Positions 12,830-26,200 of a stretch of 64,000 bases of DNA are shown one piece after another. The position numbers and the translations under genes are program-made. Below the pieces are notes generated by a model. That model saw only the letters and a program-made list of their open reading frames with translations. It did not search any database and was not told the DNA's origin. This DNA comes from Mangifera indica (taxonomy: Eukaryota > Streptophyta > Magnoliopsida > Sapindales > Anacardiaceae), in contig NC_058147.1 of NCBI RefSeq assembly GCF_011075055.1, forward strand, positions 12,710,001 through 12,774,000, written 5' to 3'. How positions within the stretch are numbered: the first letter of the stretch is position 1; each line of letters starts with the position of its first letter.

Positions 12830-15111
12830 TGGTATCAGAGCTTTCATCATCATGACAACCAACAAAGAAAGAATTGAAAATTTGGACGCTGGGTAAGGAG
12901 GACTTCTACAAGGCATGAATCGAATGGAGCTTGGTCTTGTCGACAAGTTGTGCCACATGGAAGAAACCCTTACCAAGCTGTCCGAGGTGTTGCTCTCCAA
13001 CAAAGAAGAATCTCACAGCAACACTAATGATCGCAATGGTCAATCGCACCACAACAGAGATGAGTTCAAAGATAATGTTGAAGGGGAACGCCAAATGTTC
13101 TCATCCAAATTTGCGAAACTTGAGTTTCTATGATTCTCAGGTGATGACCCAACAAAATGGTTCAACATATCAGGCCACACCAGTAGCACAAAAAGTCTTT
13201 TTGGTGTCATTCCACCTTGAAGGTGAAGCTAATTAGTGGTGGCAATGGCTACACCGAGCTTACAAAGAAGAGAGGCAAGAACTAACATGGGCAGTTTTCA
13301 AAGAAGAACTTTGGGCTTGTTTTGGACCCACTGACTGTGAGAATTTTGACGAAGCATTGTTAAAGATCAAGCAGACCGATTCTTTGTGAGATTACTAGAA
13401 GGAATTTGAACGATATAAGGTAGGAGGTTGGACTCAAAAAGCTCTAGTGGGAATGTTTATGGGAGGACTTAAGGCGGAGATAGCATATGACATTCGTATG
13501 TTTAAACCACAAACTTTGAAGGAAGCTATTAGCCTTGCCCGAATGAAGGATGAACAAATGAGCAGGCAACAAAAAATTGTTCGACCATTTAATCCACCTG
13601 CAGCTGGTGTAACAAAAATGACTTACATGGGAAGAAATGTAGAAGCGTGGAACTCAAGGTCTTTGCTTTAACTATGATGAGAAGTTTACACCTAGTCATA
13701 GGTGCGAAAGACCACAACTCCTTTATTAGAACTAGCAGCCATTATTCCGAAGATGAGGAGGAATCCAAAACCCAAATGGAGGCTCAACCTGAAATTTCTC
13801 TACATACACTTTCAGGATGGTCAGTCTATCGGACCATGCGCGTAACAACAAAGATTAGGCAATATGAAATGATTGTCTTAATTGACAGTCGATCCACCCA
13901 CAATTTTATTAGTGAAAGGATGGCCACCCTGCTACAATTACCAGTAACACCTACCAAACCTTTCAATGTAAAGGTTGCTAATAGCCAACCATTGCAGTGT
14001 CATGGGAAATTTGAAAATGTCCAAGTTCTGCTCCAAGGTATTCCCTTCATCCTCACTCTATATGCCTTACCATTGACTAGGTTGGATGTGGTGCTAGCAG
14101 TCTATTAGTTAGAACAGTTGGGAACCGTAGTGTGCAATTGGAAACAACTTATAATGAAATTCTAGTGGAATAACCAAACTCACAAGTTGCAAAGGATTGA
14201 CTCACATTAAATTCATAATGATTCAAAGAAGACTATATCTAAAGAGGTATGGCAGAGGAGCTCAATAATTGCCATTTGTCTGCAAAGCTCTGTTAAACCT
14301 TTAACGCAAGATGTCCACCCCAAGGTACAATAGATTTTGGAGAAGTTTGTGGATTTATTTCAGGAGCCAAATTGATTGCCACCGACAAGGGAGATTAATC
14401 ACCATATTAACTTAAAGGATGACATCGAACCTGTCAACATAAGGCCTTACAGGTATGCTCATTTTCAAAAAGTTGAAATTGAAAAACAAGTTTATAACAT
14501 GTTACAGTTGGGGCTAATACGATATAGTACGAGTCCTTTTTCATTTCCTGTTTTATTGGTTAAAAAAAAGATAGAACATGGCGTTTTTGTACGGATTATC
14601 GAGCACTTAATGTCGTTACCATAAAAGACTGATTTCCCATCCCAACTATTGATGACATGCTTGATGAGCTTCATGGAACTTGATATTTTACTAAGCTCGA
14701 TTTATAGGCTGGATATCGTCAGGTACAAGTCCATCCCACAGATGTGCATAAAACTACTTTTCAAACACATAATGGCCTTGTCATGCCCTTTGGTTTATGT
14801 AATGCCCCATCCACATTTCAAGCTATTATGAATTCCATATTTCGTCCTTACTTATGAAAATTCGTATTTGTTTTCTTTGACGATTTCTTAATCTATAGCC
14901 CCAATTGGACCATGCATCTTGAACATGTTCAAAAAACTTTTGAATTATTAAGACATAATTAATTTTTCATCAAATTTAGCAAGTATGCATTTGGCCAACA
15001 AGAAATAGAGTATTTAGGGCATATTATAACTTCTCAAGGGATTAAGGTGGACCAAGGAAAAATCCAAACTATGTTAAATTGGTCTAGACCTACTAATGTC
15101 TTTGAGTTACT
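12830..15111 (+). mobile_element. Ty3/Gypsy retrotransposon, 3'-truncated, decayed gag-pol
   Basis: A PBS, TGGTATCAGAGCT, lies at 12830-12842. Gag follows from 12854, with a retrotransposon gag domain split by a frameshift: SGDDPTKWFN in one frame and KVFLVSFHLEGEAN in another at about 13140-13235, then GMFMGGLKAEIAYDIR at 13450. An aspartic protease is seen at 13860-14110 (MIVLIDSRSTHNFISERM), where the family DSGSTHNF has become DSRSTHNF. RT begins near 14376 (PPTREINHHINLKDD, then FSFPVLLVKKK), and the catalytic region at about 14870 reads VFFDDFLIYSP. Similarity stops abruptly at 15111 in the connection domain after LNWSRPTNVFEL, so RNase H, integrase and the 3' LTR are absent. The element is non-functional. 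Confidence 0.85.
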
Positions 15112-16321
15112 GTAATACCCTCAGGTATGTTCTAGGGGTAATTATGTCTTATGACTTTGTTTTGAGATATTTTCCATTCTAAATATATATATATTTTCAC
15201 ATGTATATGTGTGTTTTATATATATATATAAATACAAAAAGAAAAAGAAAAAGACATAAAGAGAAAGAGATAAAGATGTTAATAAAAAAGAGAAAAGACA
15301 AAAAACAAAACTTCTTCAATTGCATAGGGATATAATAGCAACTTCTATAAATTCTATAACAAGCATTCACTCTCTACGAACGACTACCCAACATAACTTC
15401 TTCAATTGAAAGAACAATAGTCCCTGACCTTGGAAACTTGCATTTCATTATATTTACAAATTTTGATATACTATTTTTATAAGAAAAATTCTACGATTTC
15501 AATCCCAAATTCATGTCTCTAAGCTATCTAAAGGTCATATAATCTCCCTTTTCTTAATGTTATTACATATACCATCTTAAAACATGAAAATCCATTCTAA
15601 CAATGCAATAATTCCAATATATCAACCACAAGTATAATCATATCATAAAATCAACAATTTCGCCATCAATACAATCTTAAAATCATGTTTCACTATGAGG
15701 ATTATCATGTTCAACATCAATTCAACAACATATTATTTCGTAAGTTATTAAACAACATTACACATGTATTTCATGCAACATCCATACTCTTATGCAAAAG
15801 AGTGATATTCTATTTACCTCTTATCTGAAGATATCAATAATTCTTCAAGTTGGATACTTCGGATCCTTGAATCTAGAATATCTTGTTAAAATCTTGCTCT
15901 CAACTTTTTATGTGAACTAAAATGTTTAAAATGTGTAACATTCTTTTAGAAACGAGACTCTTTTATGTACATTGTTGAAAATAACTATCAAAATATGTGT
16001 TCCCCCTCTTCTAAAAGAGCATTCAAGATGGTTATCTCCACTAAGATCATGTGTCCCTCTCTTTCAAAACTACGATTATCCAGTAACCTTCACTATCCAG
16101 TAGGAATTCCATCAAGGCAGTTAATCTTAAAACCGCCTATGATTGTTCATCACTTAAAATGATATATTGCTTTGGAACAAGCATTTGTCCAAATCAAATA
16201 GTTGTTTCATATTGCATTTTTTTTCTATAGTACTTAATATAATTTCTATAGAAAATCATCTCATTTACCTGATACATGATATTAATTTACCAAAATACCC
16301 TTAAACATGCTTATGGGTGTT
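15112..16321. repeat. Possible LTR-like insertion abutting the Gypsy truncation
   Basis: The Gypsy reading stops exactly where TGTAATACCCTC begins, and a roughly complementary GGGTGTTATA occurs at 16316-16325. Such TGTAAYACCC...GGTGTTAYA pairs bound other LTRs in this window. No matching target duplication could be found and the Gypsy reading does not visibly resume after it, so this is only a suggestion. A TA-rich microsatellite lies at about 15184-15230. Confidence 0.3.
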
Positions 16322-16329
16322 ATAGTATA

Positions 16330-17241
16330 GTACAAGAATATTACAATGGAGAATGTGTAGTTGTAATGCCTCCTGTGGTTGTTTCCTGTCACTTTTTCTA
16401 TCCTACATTTGTTTATATACTTGGTGGGAAAAGTAAATTTAAAACTCTCATAGATTAGGATCTTAATATGTAATTTGAATGTAAATGAGAGGGAATTATG
16501 TCTATATAAATGACATCTTGTTTATGAGAGAAGTTAATGTCTTGTTGGTTGATCATTATGAGGATGTTCGTCTTGTAGAATCCGGGTGAGACCTTTATTG
16601 TTGAGTTAAAGTCGCCTTGTCACTAGTCGATTATTGAGATGTTTATACTTTGAATTAGATTTTATTGGTCATCATCTACTAATCATCGCATCTGGTCATA
16701 CTTCAATGATTGATTCCCAAAATGACTATTTGACCACATAATGAAAGTAATAGAATTATTTCAAATTTTTTCATTTGACATGTTTAAGAAGGAAGCGAAT
16801 TGAACTTCAATGGAAAGTAACTTTAATTGTAGAATTAATGAGGTAGAAGTTTTCAAGAAACTATACAATTTGGTTAAAAAGTTTGAAAGTGTACATATTT
16901 TGGAATTATTAACAGTGAATTGCTTGTTTAAGTTTACGTAAAGAATTAAAAATATTGAAGAGAGACACTAAAATGTGGAATCATCCATCCATTTTATTAT
17001 AAGAGTTTTGATTTATATCACTATCTTGATATTTGTTTATTTAAAATATTGTAGAAAAAAATTATTGTAGGATTTGTCATAAAGAATATATTAATAATAT
17101 GGTAGTTGATGCATCTCACATAATTTTAGAGAACTATATTTTATTTGGAATTGACAACACCATTTTAATTTGATTATTAAAGTAAAATATTTATTTAAGT
17201 GTGAACATAATCAAAATACATATTTCCATGACATGAAATTC
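16330..17241. other. 3' flank of the RLP gene, nothing recognised
   Basis: This AT-rich stretch downstream of the RLP stop codon has no convincing open frame or repeat boundary. It presumably includes the RLP 3' UTR next to 17241, but I cannot place a polyadenylation site with confidence. Confidence 0.4.
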
Positions 17242-20200
17242 TTATGGAGACAAATTGTCTACAACAAAGTAGTAGCATGAGATCATCCATGTCTCAACAA
17301 GATAAAACCATGTTTGACACCAATAGGGATTAATATACAAAACAACAAAAACCCCTATGAGCACAATTACATAAGACACTGTAAAACTAATATAGAATAT
17401 ATCCATGTCAATGAAGCTGCTATCTTTTCTTGTCTCAATTGAAGAAGGTGTCGACTTTAATGTTGGTAATCCAATTGTCTCACAAGTTTTAGGTAATGGA
17501 AATCCACAAAGTAGATAATTTCCCTCATAGCTCGTTGCCCCAAAAGTTGCAAATTGTGCAATACTCTTAGGAGTCTTACCAGACAAATTATTGTGAGCCA
17601 CACTGAAAACAGATAAAGTATAGATCTCCACTAGTTTAGGAGGGATTTTTCCATTCAAGTTATTGTAAGAAAGATCCAAACTCTCAATTTTCTTAAGGTT
17701 TGAAAATGTATCTGGTATTGAACCACTTAAATTGTTATGAGAAAAATTTAGTGTAAGTATTCCAGTGAGGTTTCCGATCTGATGAGGAATATTGCCTGTT
17801 AAGTTGTTGCAAGAAAGATCAATTCCAGACATATAGCTAAGTATTCTCCCTTGATATGAGTAAGGCATATACTTCGTTGTGAACTCTACTATTTCTCTTG
17901 GTGGAGAACTTGACCCATTATTTACCATCGTTGGGGAATCTTCAAAACCATAAGATAAATCATCATAATCTCCTTCATGAAGTGCAGTCTTGTCCAAGCA
18001 AAATGGAATATGACCGGATAGCTTGTTATGAGAAAGATTAATCAAATGTAATCGATTCAACTGGCACAATTGAATCGGAAGTCCACCATCCAGATTATTG
18101 TTATTCAAGATAAGATATCTTAAATGAGAAAGGCTGCCAACACAATTTGGAATGACACCTTCTAAGCCATTATAGCTAAGATCTAACGTCACTAAGGAAG
18201 TGCTATTATAAAATGCATTGCTTAATAGTCCTTGCAACCTATTTCTAGATAAGTGAACTTGTTTAATTGACGTGAAACAAGATGGCAATTCCCCAGAGAT
18301 ATTATTCTCTGAAAGGTCCAAGACTTCAAGATTTTCAAGTTGGCAAAACTCAGTGGGAATTGTACCTTCAAATTGATTCTTAGCCATTGTAATATCTATC
18401 AAAAGTGACATATTTCCCAACCATCTTGGGATCCTACCAAAGAGATGATTATCACTTAAATATAGCGCCTCTAACATAGAAGAATTGGACAAGCTTTCTG
18501 GGATTTGCCCAGTGAAGTTATTTCCTTCCAATTGCAAACCAAATAGAAGTGGCAAGTTAAAGCTCTTCGAGAATATATGGCCTTCCAAATTGTTGTTTGA
18601 TAATGCAAGGACTTTTAATGACTGGCAACCTGTGGCCAAGTGTTCAGGTATCTCACCTGACAAGTTGTTGTTGGATAAGTCCAAAATCTCCAATGCCTTC
18701 ATGTCACCAAAACAAGAGGGAATTCTTCCATTGAATACATTTTTTGAAAAGTTTAAAGATACCATTAATGGAACATATGTGGCAAGTTCTACTGGAATAT
18801 GGCTATGGAAGGAATTGATTGAAATGTCTAAGGTTATTAAATGCATATGAGTATAAAAAGGCAATAAAAAAGGCCCTGAAAGAGAATTATTGACCAGACG
18901 AAGTACTTCTAATTTTGTGTTATTCTCTAGCAACCAATTTGGAAATCCTCCTGTCAAGTTTAAGTGAGAGAGATCAACCTTATGCAAGTCATGTTGATGG
19001 TAAAGGAATTTGGGAAATGTGCCAACATCTCCATAACCAAGCAATATGATAGAACTTAACTGGAATTTTGGAGCCAACGAATGTGATTCAGGTTCTGCAT
19101 ATATATGGTTATGTCCACCATAAAATATCTTCAGTTTTGAGAGGTTGAAAAATGGTTCAATTGAAATTGGGATCTCAAACTGATTGTTTGAAAGTCTAAG
19201 TTCTTGCAGGGAGGTGAGTCCTTTGAGGGGAGATGAGTGGATGTTTCCGCTAAATTGATTAGAAGAGACATCTAGTATATGAAGGGAAGTCAAATTTGCA
19301 AAGCACTGTGGCAAAACACCTTGTAGCTCATTATCATGGATATACACCTCCTGCAGTTGCACACTTTCACAAAGCCCTGGAATGAATAACAAATGCATTG
19401 TTTCAATTTTAAATATGAATAGAGGATTAAATTAGCATAATATATTAATAAATCCATGTCTTCATATCTACATGTTGCAGGCATGATAAATTTTCTTTTA
19501 CCTTTCTTCAATTTAATCCACTATTGAAACTGATCGGATCGATCTTAAAAATTTTGTTCATGATGAATAATACATACATGTATTTCATAAAAATTAAATA
19601 AAGTCAATTACTATTTCTAGTTAAAAAATAATTTACTTTGGACTGGAGAAAAATGAAGGGTTATTAACCTTGATTAGGGAAAGTGCCATTGAGCCCAGAA
19701 TGAGACATATATAAAAATTCCAAATACGTGGATCTAACGACTCCAAGAAAGTTCCTGTCTATAGTAGCTCCATCCATGTACAGGTCTGTCAAGCTCCTAA
19801 AATTAATAAAACCTGCAATAATTAACAAAATAACATTTAAATTTCTAGAGATATGTAAGATGAACAAATCATTAATTTTGCTGAAAAGATTTTCAACTAT
19901 ATAAGATGATTTAAAATTAAAGATAATATCACTGAATTACATGATACAACATCCTTAATATTTAAATTGTTATTAATTATTAATGCACCATTTTTTTTTT
20001 AAGGTTTGAATGAAAGGGTCATAATCATATAATCATTTGGATAAATTGGGGTGGCAATTGATATATTAAATTCTTTAGGTTAGTTTAGAATTAAGGTAAG
20101 GATCATAACAGATTAAAAAGTTGGTTGTTTATCCAACCCTATGTTTTATTTTGTTATGAAATGAAAATACAAGCATTATTTTTTCTTTTTTCATTCCAGC

Positions 20201-23200
20201 GATTGAGCGCATCGATTTATAAAGAACGGAAAACACAAAGAAGATTTCGGAGAGCCAGGAGAGGAATTTTTGAGTATATAAAGATAAGGAATTTTTGAGT
20301 ATATATTGTCACCTTTATTAAATGAGTTGGGATGACTTGGGCCACATGAAATGTTTCTCACTCATCTCTGGTCTAATGTTTCATCAGCTTGGCAATTGCT
20401 TAAGTCGCTGATGGGAAACCCACATCAAAGTGGGCTAGCCTAAATCCAGGAGTGCTTGCTTAAGTCGTTGTTTCTGACGGGTGCCTATTATTGTTTTCAG
20501 AGGAATTTCTTACAAAGATGTTTCTAAGGTTGCAGGTGGTTTAGCACTCAGGGCTGCTGATTGAAATGATGCTATTGAAGCAGTGAAGAAATTGTATTAA
20601 CTCTTTTGCAAATATTAATCATATAGTGAGGAAGACAGAGAAAGTGTGTGCTTATTGGGTTGAAAGGAAGTGTGGTTATGGAGTGATGTGTAAGTTTTGC
20701 AATCCTGGTTTCCAACTGAGGGTTTTAGGTTGTTGAAGTAGCATGAAGGCCAGTTGAAGGTACAATCAATTTTATTTAAGATCTTTTTCTTTTTTCTTTT
20801 TTAATTTTTGTTTATTTTTGGTGTTTTTTTATTATGAGCAGTTATGTGTGGGGTTGTGTTGCCATCGGAATCTTTCCTACAAATTTGATTTGAATAACAT
20901 GATATGAAATTAACGTTAGTTGCTGTAATTTTTGGCCAAAAGAACTATTTCCCATTCAAGTTTTAATGTAAAGATAAATATATATTTGTGGGATATCAAA
21001 AACTTAAATACTCATCTATAATCAAATTTTTATTAAAAATCTCAATTACGGTTAGAAATAAAAGCATTATTTATTAAAAAATTTTAAATATTATCATATT
21101 TTCTTCCACGGGTTTAAATGAAAAACTTTTTATCTCTTTGTCTATGTCAATGAAGAGATATCATTTTTTTGTTGATGGAGACGAAGATTTGTCTACTACA
21201 GAACTAACTCTCTATCTTGTTTTCAAATAGTTGCCGCTACTGAAGATGTTCACCAGAGAGGGGAGAAAAAAAACTTGAGGATTTTAAGGTGAAATAGTCA
21301 CTTTTAAAAACCTGGAAACTTTGGGTAGAAAGAAAAATTGTGAGATTTTTAAATCTAAAAAGAAAAATGTGATAAAACTTTAAATTTTTTTAATAAATAA
21401 CAATTTTACCCCTACATCTAACTGAGATTTTTAATAAAAATTTACTTGTGAGAAGGTGTTTAAATTTTTAAAATCTTAAAAATATGTATTTATCTCTATA
21501 TTAAAACTTAGATGGGAAATAACTCTTTGGCCGTAATATTTTTATGGGTAGGTCTATAACATTAAATTGGTGTGAAACTCTACGCTTTGAACTTCTGTCA
21601 GCTTGAATTTCGAAAGTCGCATCTGCATACTGATTTTTTATTGAAGCCCAATTTTGTGTTTCATTTTAGGCTTCTTACAGATACTTTTAAATTAATTTCA
21701 GCCAAATAACTATGTCCCACCCAAGGTTTGATGCAAACCTATTTTTCACCTATTAACTATTAAATCACGTTTTTGTTTGAAAATGAATAATTCATCATCA
21801 TTGGCCTATTTCGTCAGTCGATGATGGCAAGAAATAGAGCGTGACAAAGAGAGAAGTCAAGAGGGAGGGAGGGAGAACGTTGCTACTGTTGTCTCTAACT
21901 GCCAGCAGTGATGGTTAATAAACTTTAGGAGGAAGTATTGAATTTTCAAACTTCGAATGGAAAAATTGTTAGTTTTTAAACTTGAAAAAGGAAAAAATAT
22001 GATAAATTTTTAGTTTTTTAAATATTTTAATAAATGACAATTTTACTCTTAATGATAACAATGAAATTTATTAGATGAATAAATATTTTAATTTTTAAAA
22101 ATTCGTAATGGGAAATTGAGTTTGTATCAAACCTTAGCCTTTAATTTCACCCAAAAACTTAAACTCTTAAGTATTGGATTTAGCAGTGTATTCTTTTTTC
22201 AAAACTACGTTATTGTGTCTATAGTTCTCCAAAATTGATGATTTAAGATTCCAATTATTTCATTATGTATCTGGTTTAAATTTTGAAAGTTCCACGATGT
22301 TTTGATTAAAAAATGAATTACAATGAGTTTTTTTTTTAAGTCAACGACATCATTTTTGAAAATAGATTGGCGATTTCAATAAATCTTTAAAAATTTTAAA
22401 ATTTTGCTCTTGAACCTTGGGTCTCACCCACTTGAGAAAATCTAGACTGTAATGGTATGGTACTATTTGTATAACCTCAAATTATTTAGTTGGTACCATA
22501 AATCATGTATTTAGTGTATGTATAATAGTGTCAAGGTTTTTTTGTTCTTTCTCTAGAAATGGTGTATGATTAATTTAAAAAAATTTTCATATACTTTCAA
22601 ACTCTTATGGGAAAAGAGATCAACAACCTTTTCACTTTTAGGTTTTCTATTGGAATTACTTGTTAAAAAGAACTCAAAGGAGAATAGGTTCTGAGATTTA
22701 CCTTTAACATTCAAAACACCATTGAACTTACAAAATGCCATTGACAAAGTTTCAAGCGAACTAAAAGATGCAATGCTTTGTAGAAGGCTTATATGGAAAG
22801 TAGAACCATCCATAAGTAAGAATTTCACGCTGGTCGAATTCTGCAACTCTGTTGGAAATGGAGAAAGCAAGTTATTGGAAATTACAACATAATATAATAG
22901 ATATTATATTCCTAAATGTTGCAATTTTAACTCACCTTGAGTAGTAGTCAATGATCCATATAAAATGCTATATTTAAGATCAATTGTGTTCAGGAGTGGA
23001 AATGAGCCTAGTGATTCTAATAGAGCACTTCCATTATTACTAGTGATACCCCCTAAATAAAGGGCTACCAGCTTTCTGGAGCCTGTATGATCTGTAAATG
23101 AAACCAAATTAAATGATGTGGAATGAACTTAAATAACGGATAACACAATTTTATACTGGACACCATACCTTTTGGAACCTCAAAGTTGTCAATTATATTT

Positions 23201-26200
23201 CCAGAGATGTCCAACATTTGTAAGTTGCTGAAAGAATCTGATTCTGAAAGAGTAATTAATTCTAAAATTAATACACATTGCGACAGGTTTTCCCTATCAA
23301 TAATTCTAAACTTTAAAGAAAAATAATAAGAAGGAATTTAAATTTATTAGTCAAAGATGTTATCAATCATAAACTCGACGGAAAAGTGAGAAGCAAGTTT
23401 ACTTCGAAGATCAATAACTCTTTTCAGTCTATTATTAAAGAGCAATGCTATATGTACCCATTTTTTATATACAATTTATGTATACAGTGATGTGTTATCA
23501 TGTAATTAGGTGATTTTAAAACATGTGTCATCATATGATAAAGAAACATCCAATTACATGATAACACCTCATCTGTATACAAAAATTGTATACAAAAAAT
23601 GGGTACACATAATTTTATTGATTATTAAACTGATAAAGAGCTTTTAATGACGAGAGATTAATGAGAGATGATAAGGTGATATTATTGAACTCATTTTTAC
23701 TTAAATCCAAAAACACCAAATTGTTAAAATCTGCAATTTATCAAACGATTTCACTAGAACAAAAATAAGACATGGCACATTGCAGTCTCTCCCATTCAGT
23801 TAATCAATTAAGCTGATTATTCTAAGAATTTTCCAAAAGATTGCTCAAACAAATGTGAATTTACAATTTATTTAACATAGCTATATCACTTATCACATCA
23901 TTAATCGTGATTTGGTTTTTTAAAAAAAAAAAAAAAGATGACTACCGGATGAACACTAATTCAATTCTCACATATCTAATTTATTGAAAAAAATAAAGAA
24001 TAAAAAATAATTTCCTGATGAAGTATAAGTCGTTTAGTAATTAAACAAACTCATTATTATACTATGAAAATACAAAAGTAATTAAAAGCTTTTATTTTCT
24101 GATTAAAGCAATAAAAAAAAATCTTATTGCTAGATATTAATAATAAGATGAACCGCAAAGGGTAATCATATTTATGTCATCTTACTATTGGACAGCACAA
24201 ATTTGTCGATCTCATTGCTGGACATGTCCAACTCCTCCAAGTTGCTCAAATTATGTAATCCTATGAAGAGTTTAAATGGAGTAAAAGGAATTAGAACCAT
24301 TAATTTAGTTCTCCTATATCTACAAAATAACATGGGATAAGCATCTTAGAAAATTCCCTTACCTGCACTAGCATTAATTATAAATTTGATTAAATAAAAT
24401 TAGATATTTAAATAATCCAACATAGTTTAGATAATTTTAAGCTATCAAATAAGGATAAATTAAATATATTTAAAAATAATAGTCTAAAAAGACATCACTA
24501 GTGTAAGAGTTAAGAATTATTGGATTTTTTTACGGAAAAATCCATTAACTAACCATATATATTAGTTAAATCTCACTCTAAAATTAAGTAGTATGCTTTT
24601 TTGCATTGAAAGTTGTCTGTATAAAAGTGAAAGATCAATTATTCCTATGAATGTAATTTCTAACGGTGTTACAAATTCAAAGATCACGGTGGCATTTCTC
24701 GTATTCTCATAAATCTAAAGAATTTGTTCAATACTTTTATACCCAATGTGTAGATCTTGTGAAACTAAGATTGCATATGATTTTATATTTAATTCATTTA
24801 TAATAAATTTTATATGTGGTATCAAAGTTAAATGCATTAGGGCATAAATCCTGAATTTTCTAAAACTTAAATCAGAAAATTTTAATTCTGAATTAAGGAT
24901 TTTAATCAGAATTATAGATTGAAAATTTTGAATTAAGGATTATACAATCCCAAATCATAGAAATTGAGGAATGAATTTCAATTTGGAGATTTCAGTTTCA
25001 GCACATGACATACTTTTCCGGCCTAAATTTGTTAGTTAAAGATATCATAAATCACAAACTCGAGAGAAGCAAGTTTACCTCGAAGATCAACTACTCCTTT
25101 CAGTTTATTACCAGATAGGTAGAGAGCTTTTAATGATGAGAGGTTAGCAAGAGATGATAAGATGCTCTTATCGAGGATGTTTTCACTTAAATCCAAAACC
25201 TTTAAGTTGTTGAAATCTGCAATTTATCAAACAATTTCACTGCAACCAAAAAAAAAAAAAAATCGTACCACGTAGCTTTCTTTCCCATTCAGCTAATTAA
25301 GCTGATTATTCTAAGAATTTTCCTGAAGATTGCTGAAAAAATGTGAATTGACAATTTATTTAACATAGATATATAACTTATCACATCATTAATCATGATT
25401 TAGTTTTAAAAAAAGACATTAACTCTGAAGATGAATATCGGATGAACTCTTAATTCAATACTCACATCATTAATCATGATTTATTGAAAAAATGAAGAAT
25501 AGAAAATAATTTCCTGATGAAATATAATCCGTTTAGTAATTAAACAAACTCATGATTATAATTTCCGGATGAAATATATTGATATGATCTTACCATTGGA
25601 CAACACGAATTTGTCAATCTCATTTCCGGACATGTCCAACACCTCCAACTTGGTCAAATAATTTAATCCTGAGAAGAGTTTAAACAGAGTAAAAGGAATT
25701 AGACCCATTAATTTAGTTCTCATAAATCTGCAAATTAATATGGGAGAAGCAAACTTACCTTGAAGATCAATGGCTCCTTTCAGTATATTTCTTCCTAATT
25801 TAAGAGTTTTTAATGATGGCAGCTTAGCAACTGATGATAAGACGCTATTATTGAGGAAGTTACCACTTAAATCCAGAAACTCCAAGTTATTGAAATCTGA
25901 AATAAGTCAAACAATTTCGTTAGAAAAAAAAAGAAACATTTCGCATAGTAGTTGGTTACCTTGAATATAATATGAGATGTAAACTTAATTACCTTGAAAG
26001 TTGACAGATCCTTGTAGTTGGCTATTATTGAAGAAGTTGTAGCCTAAACTGAGAGACGTTAAGTTACTCAACCCCGATCGCCTTTCAAAACCTGCATATA
26101 TAAGTTAAAATTTAGTCTTCTAGGAGAAAAAAAAACTCGCAGCTTATTGAACATTTTTGTGGACTCCTTTATTTTTCGTTTCTACCAACATGTATAACTT

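Noticed and set aside
18485..18850. 121-codon plus-strand frame inside the RLP
   Set aside because: It is the antisense of LRR codons in the last exon. The minus-strand LRR reading is unambiguous.
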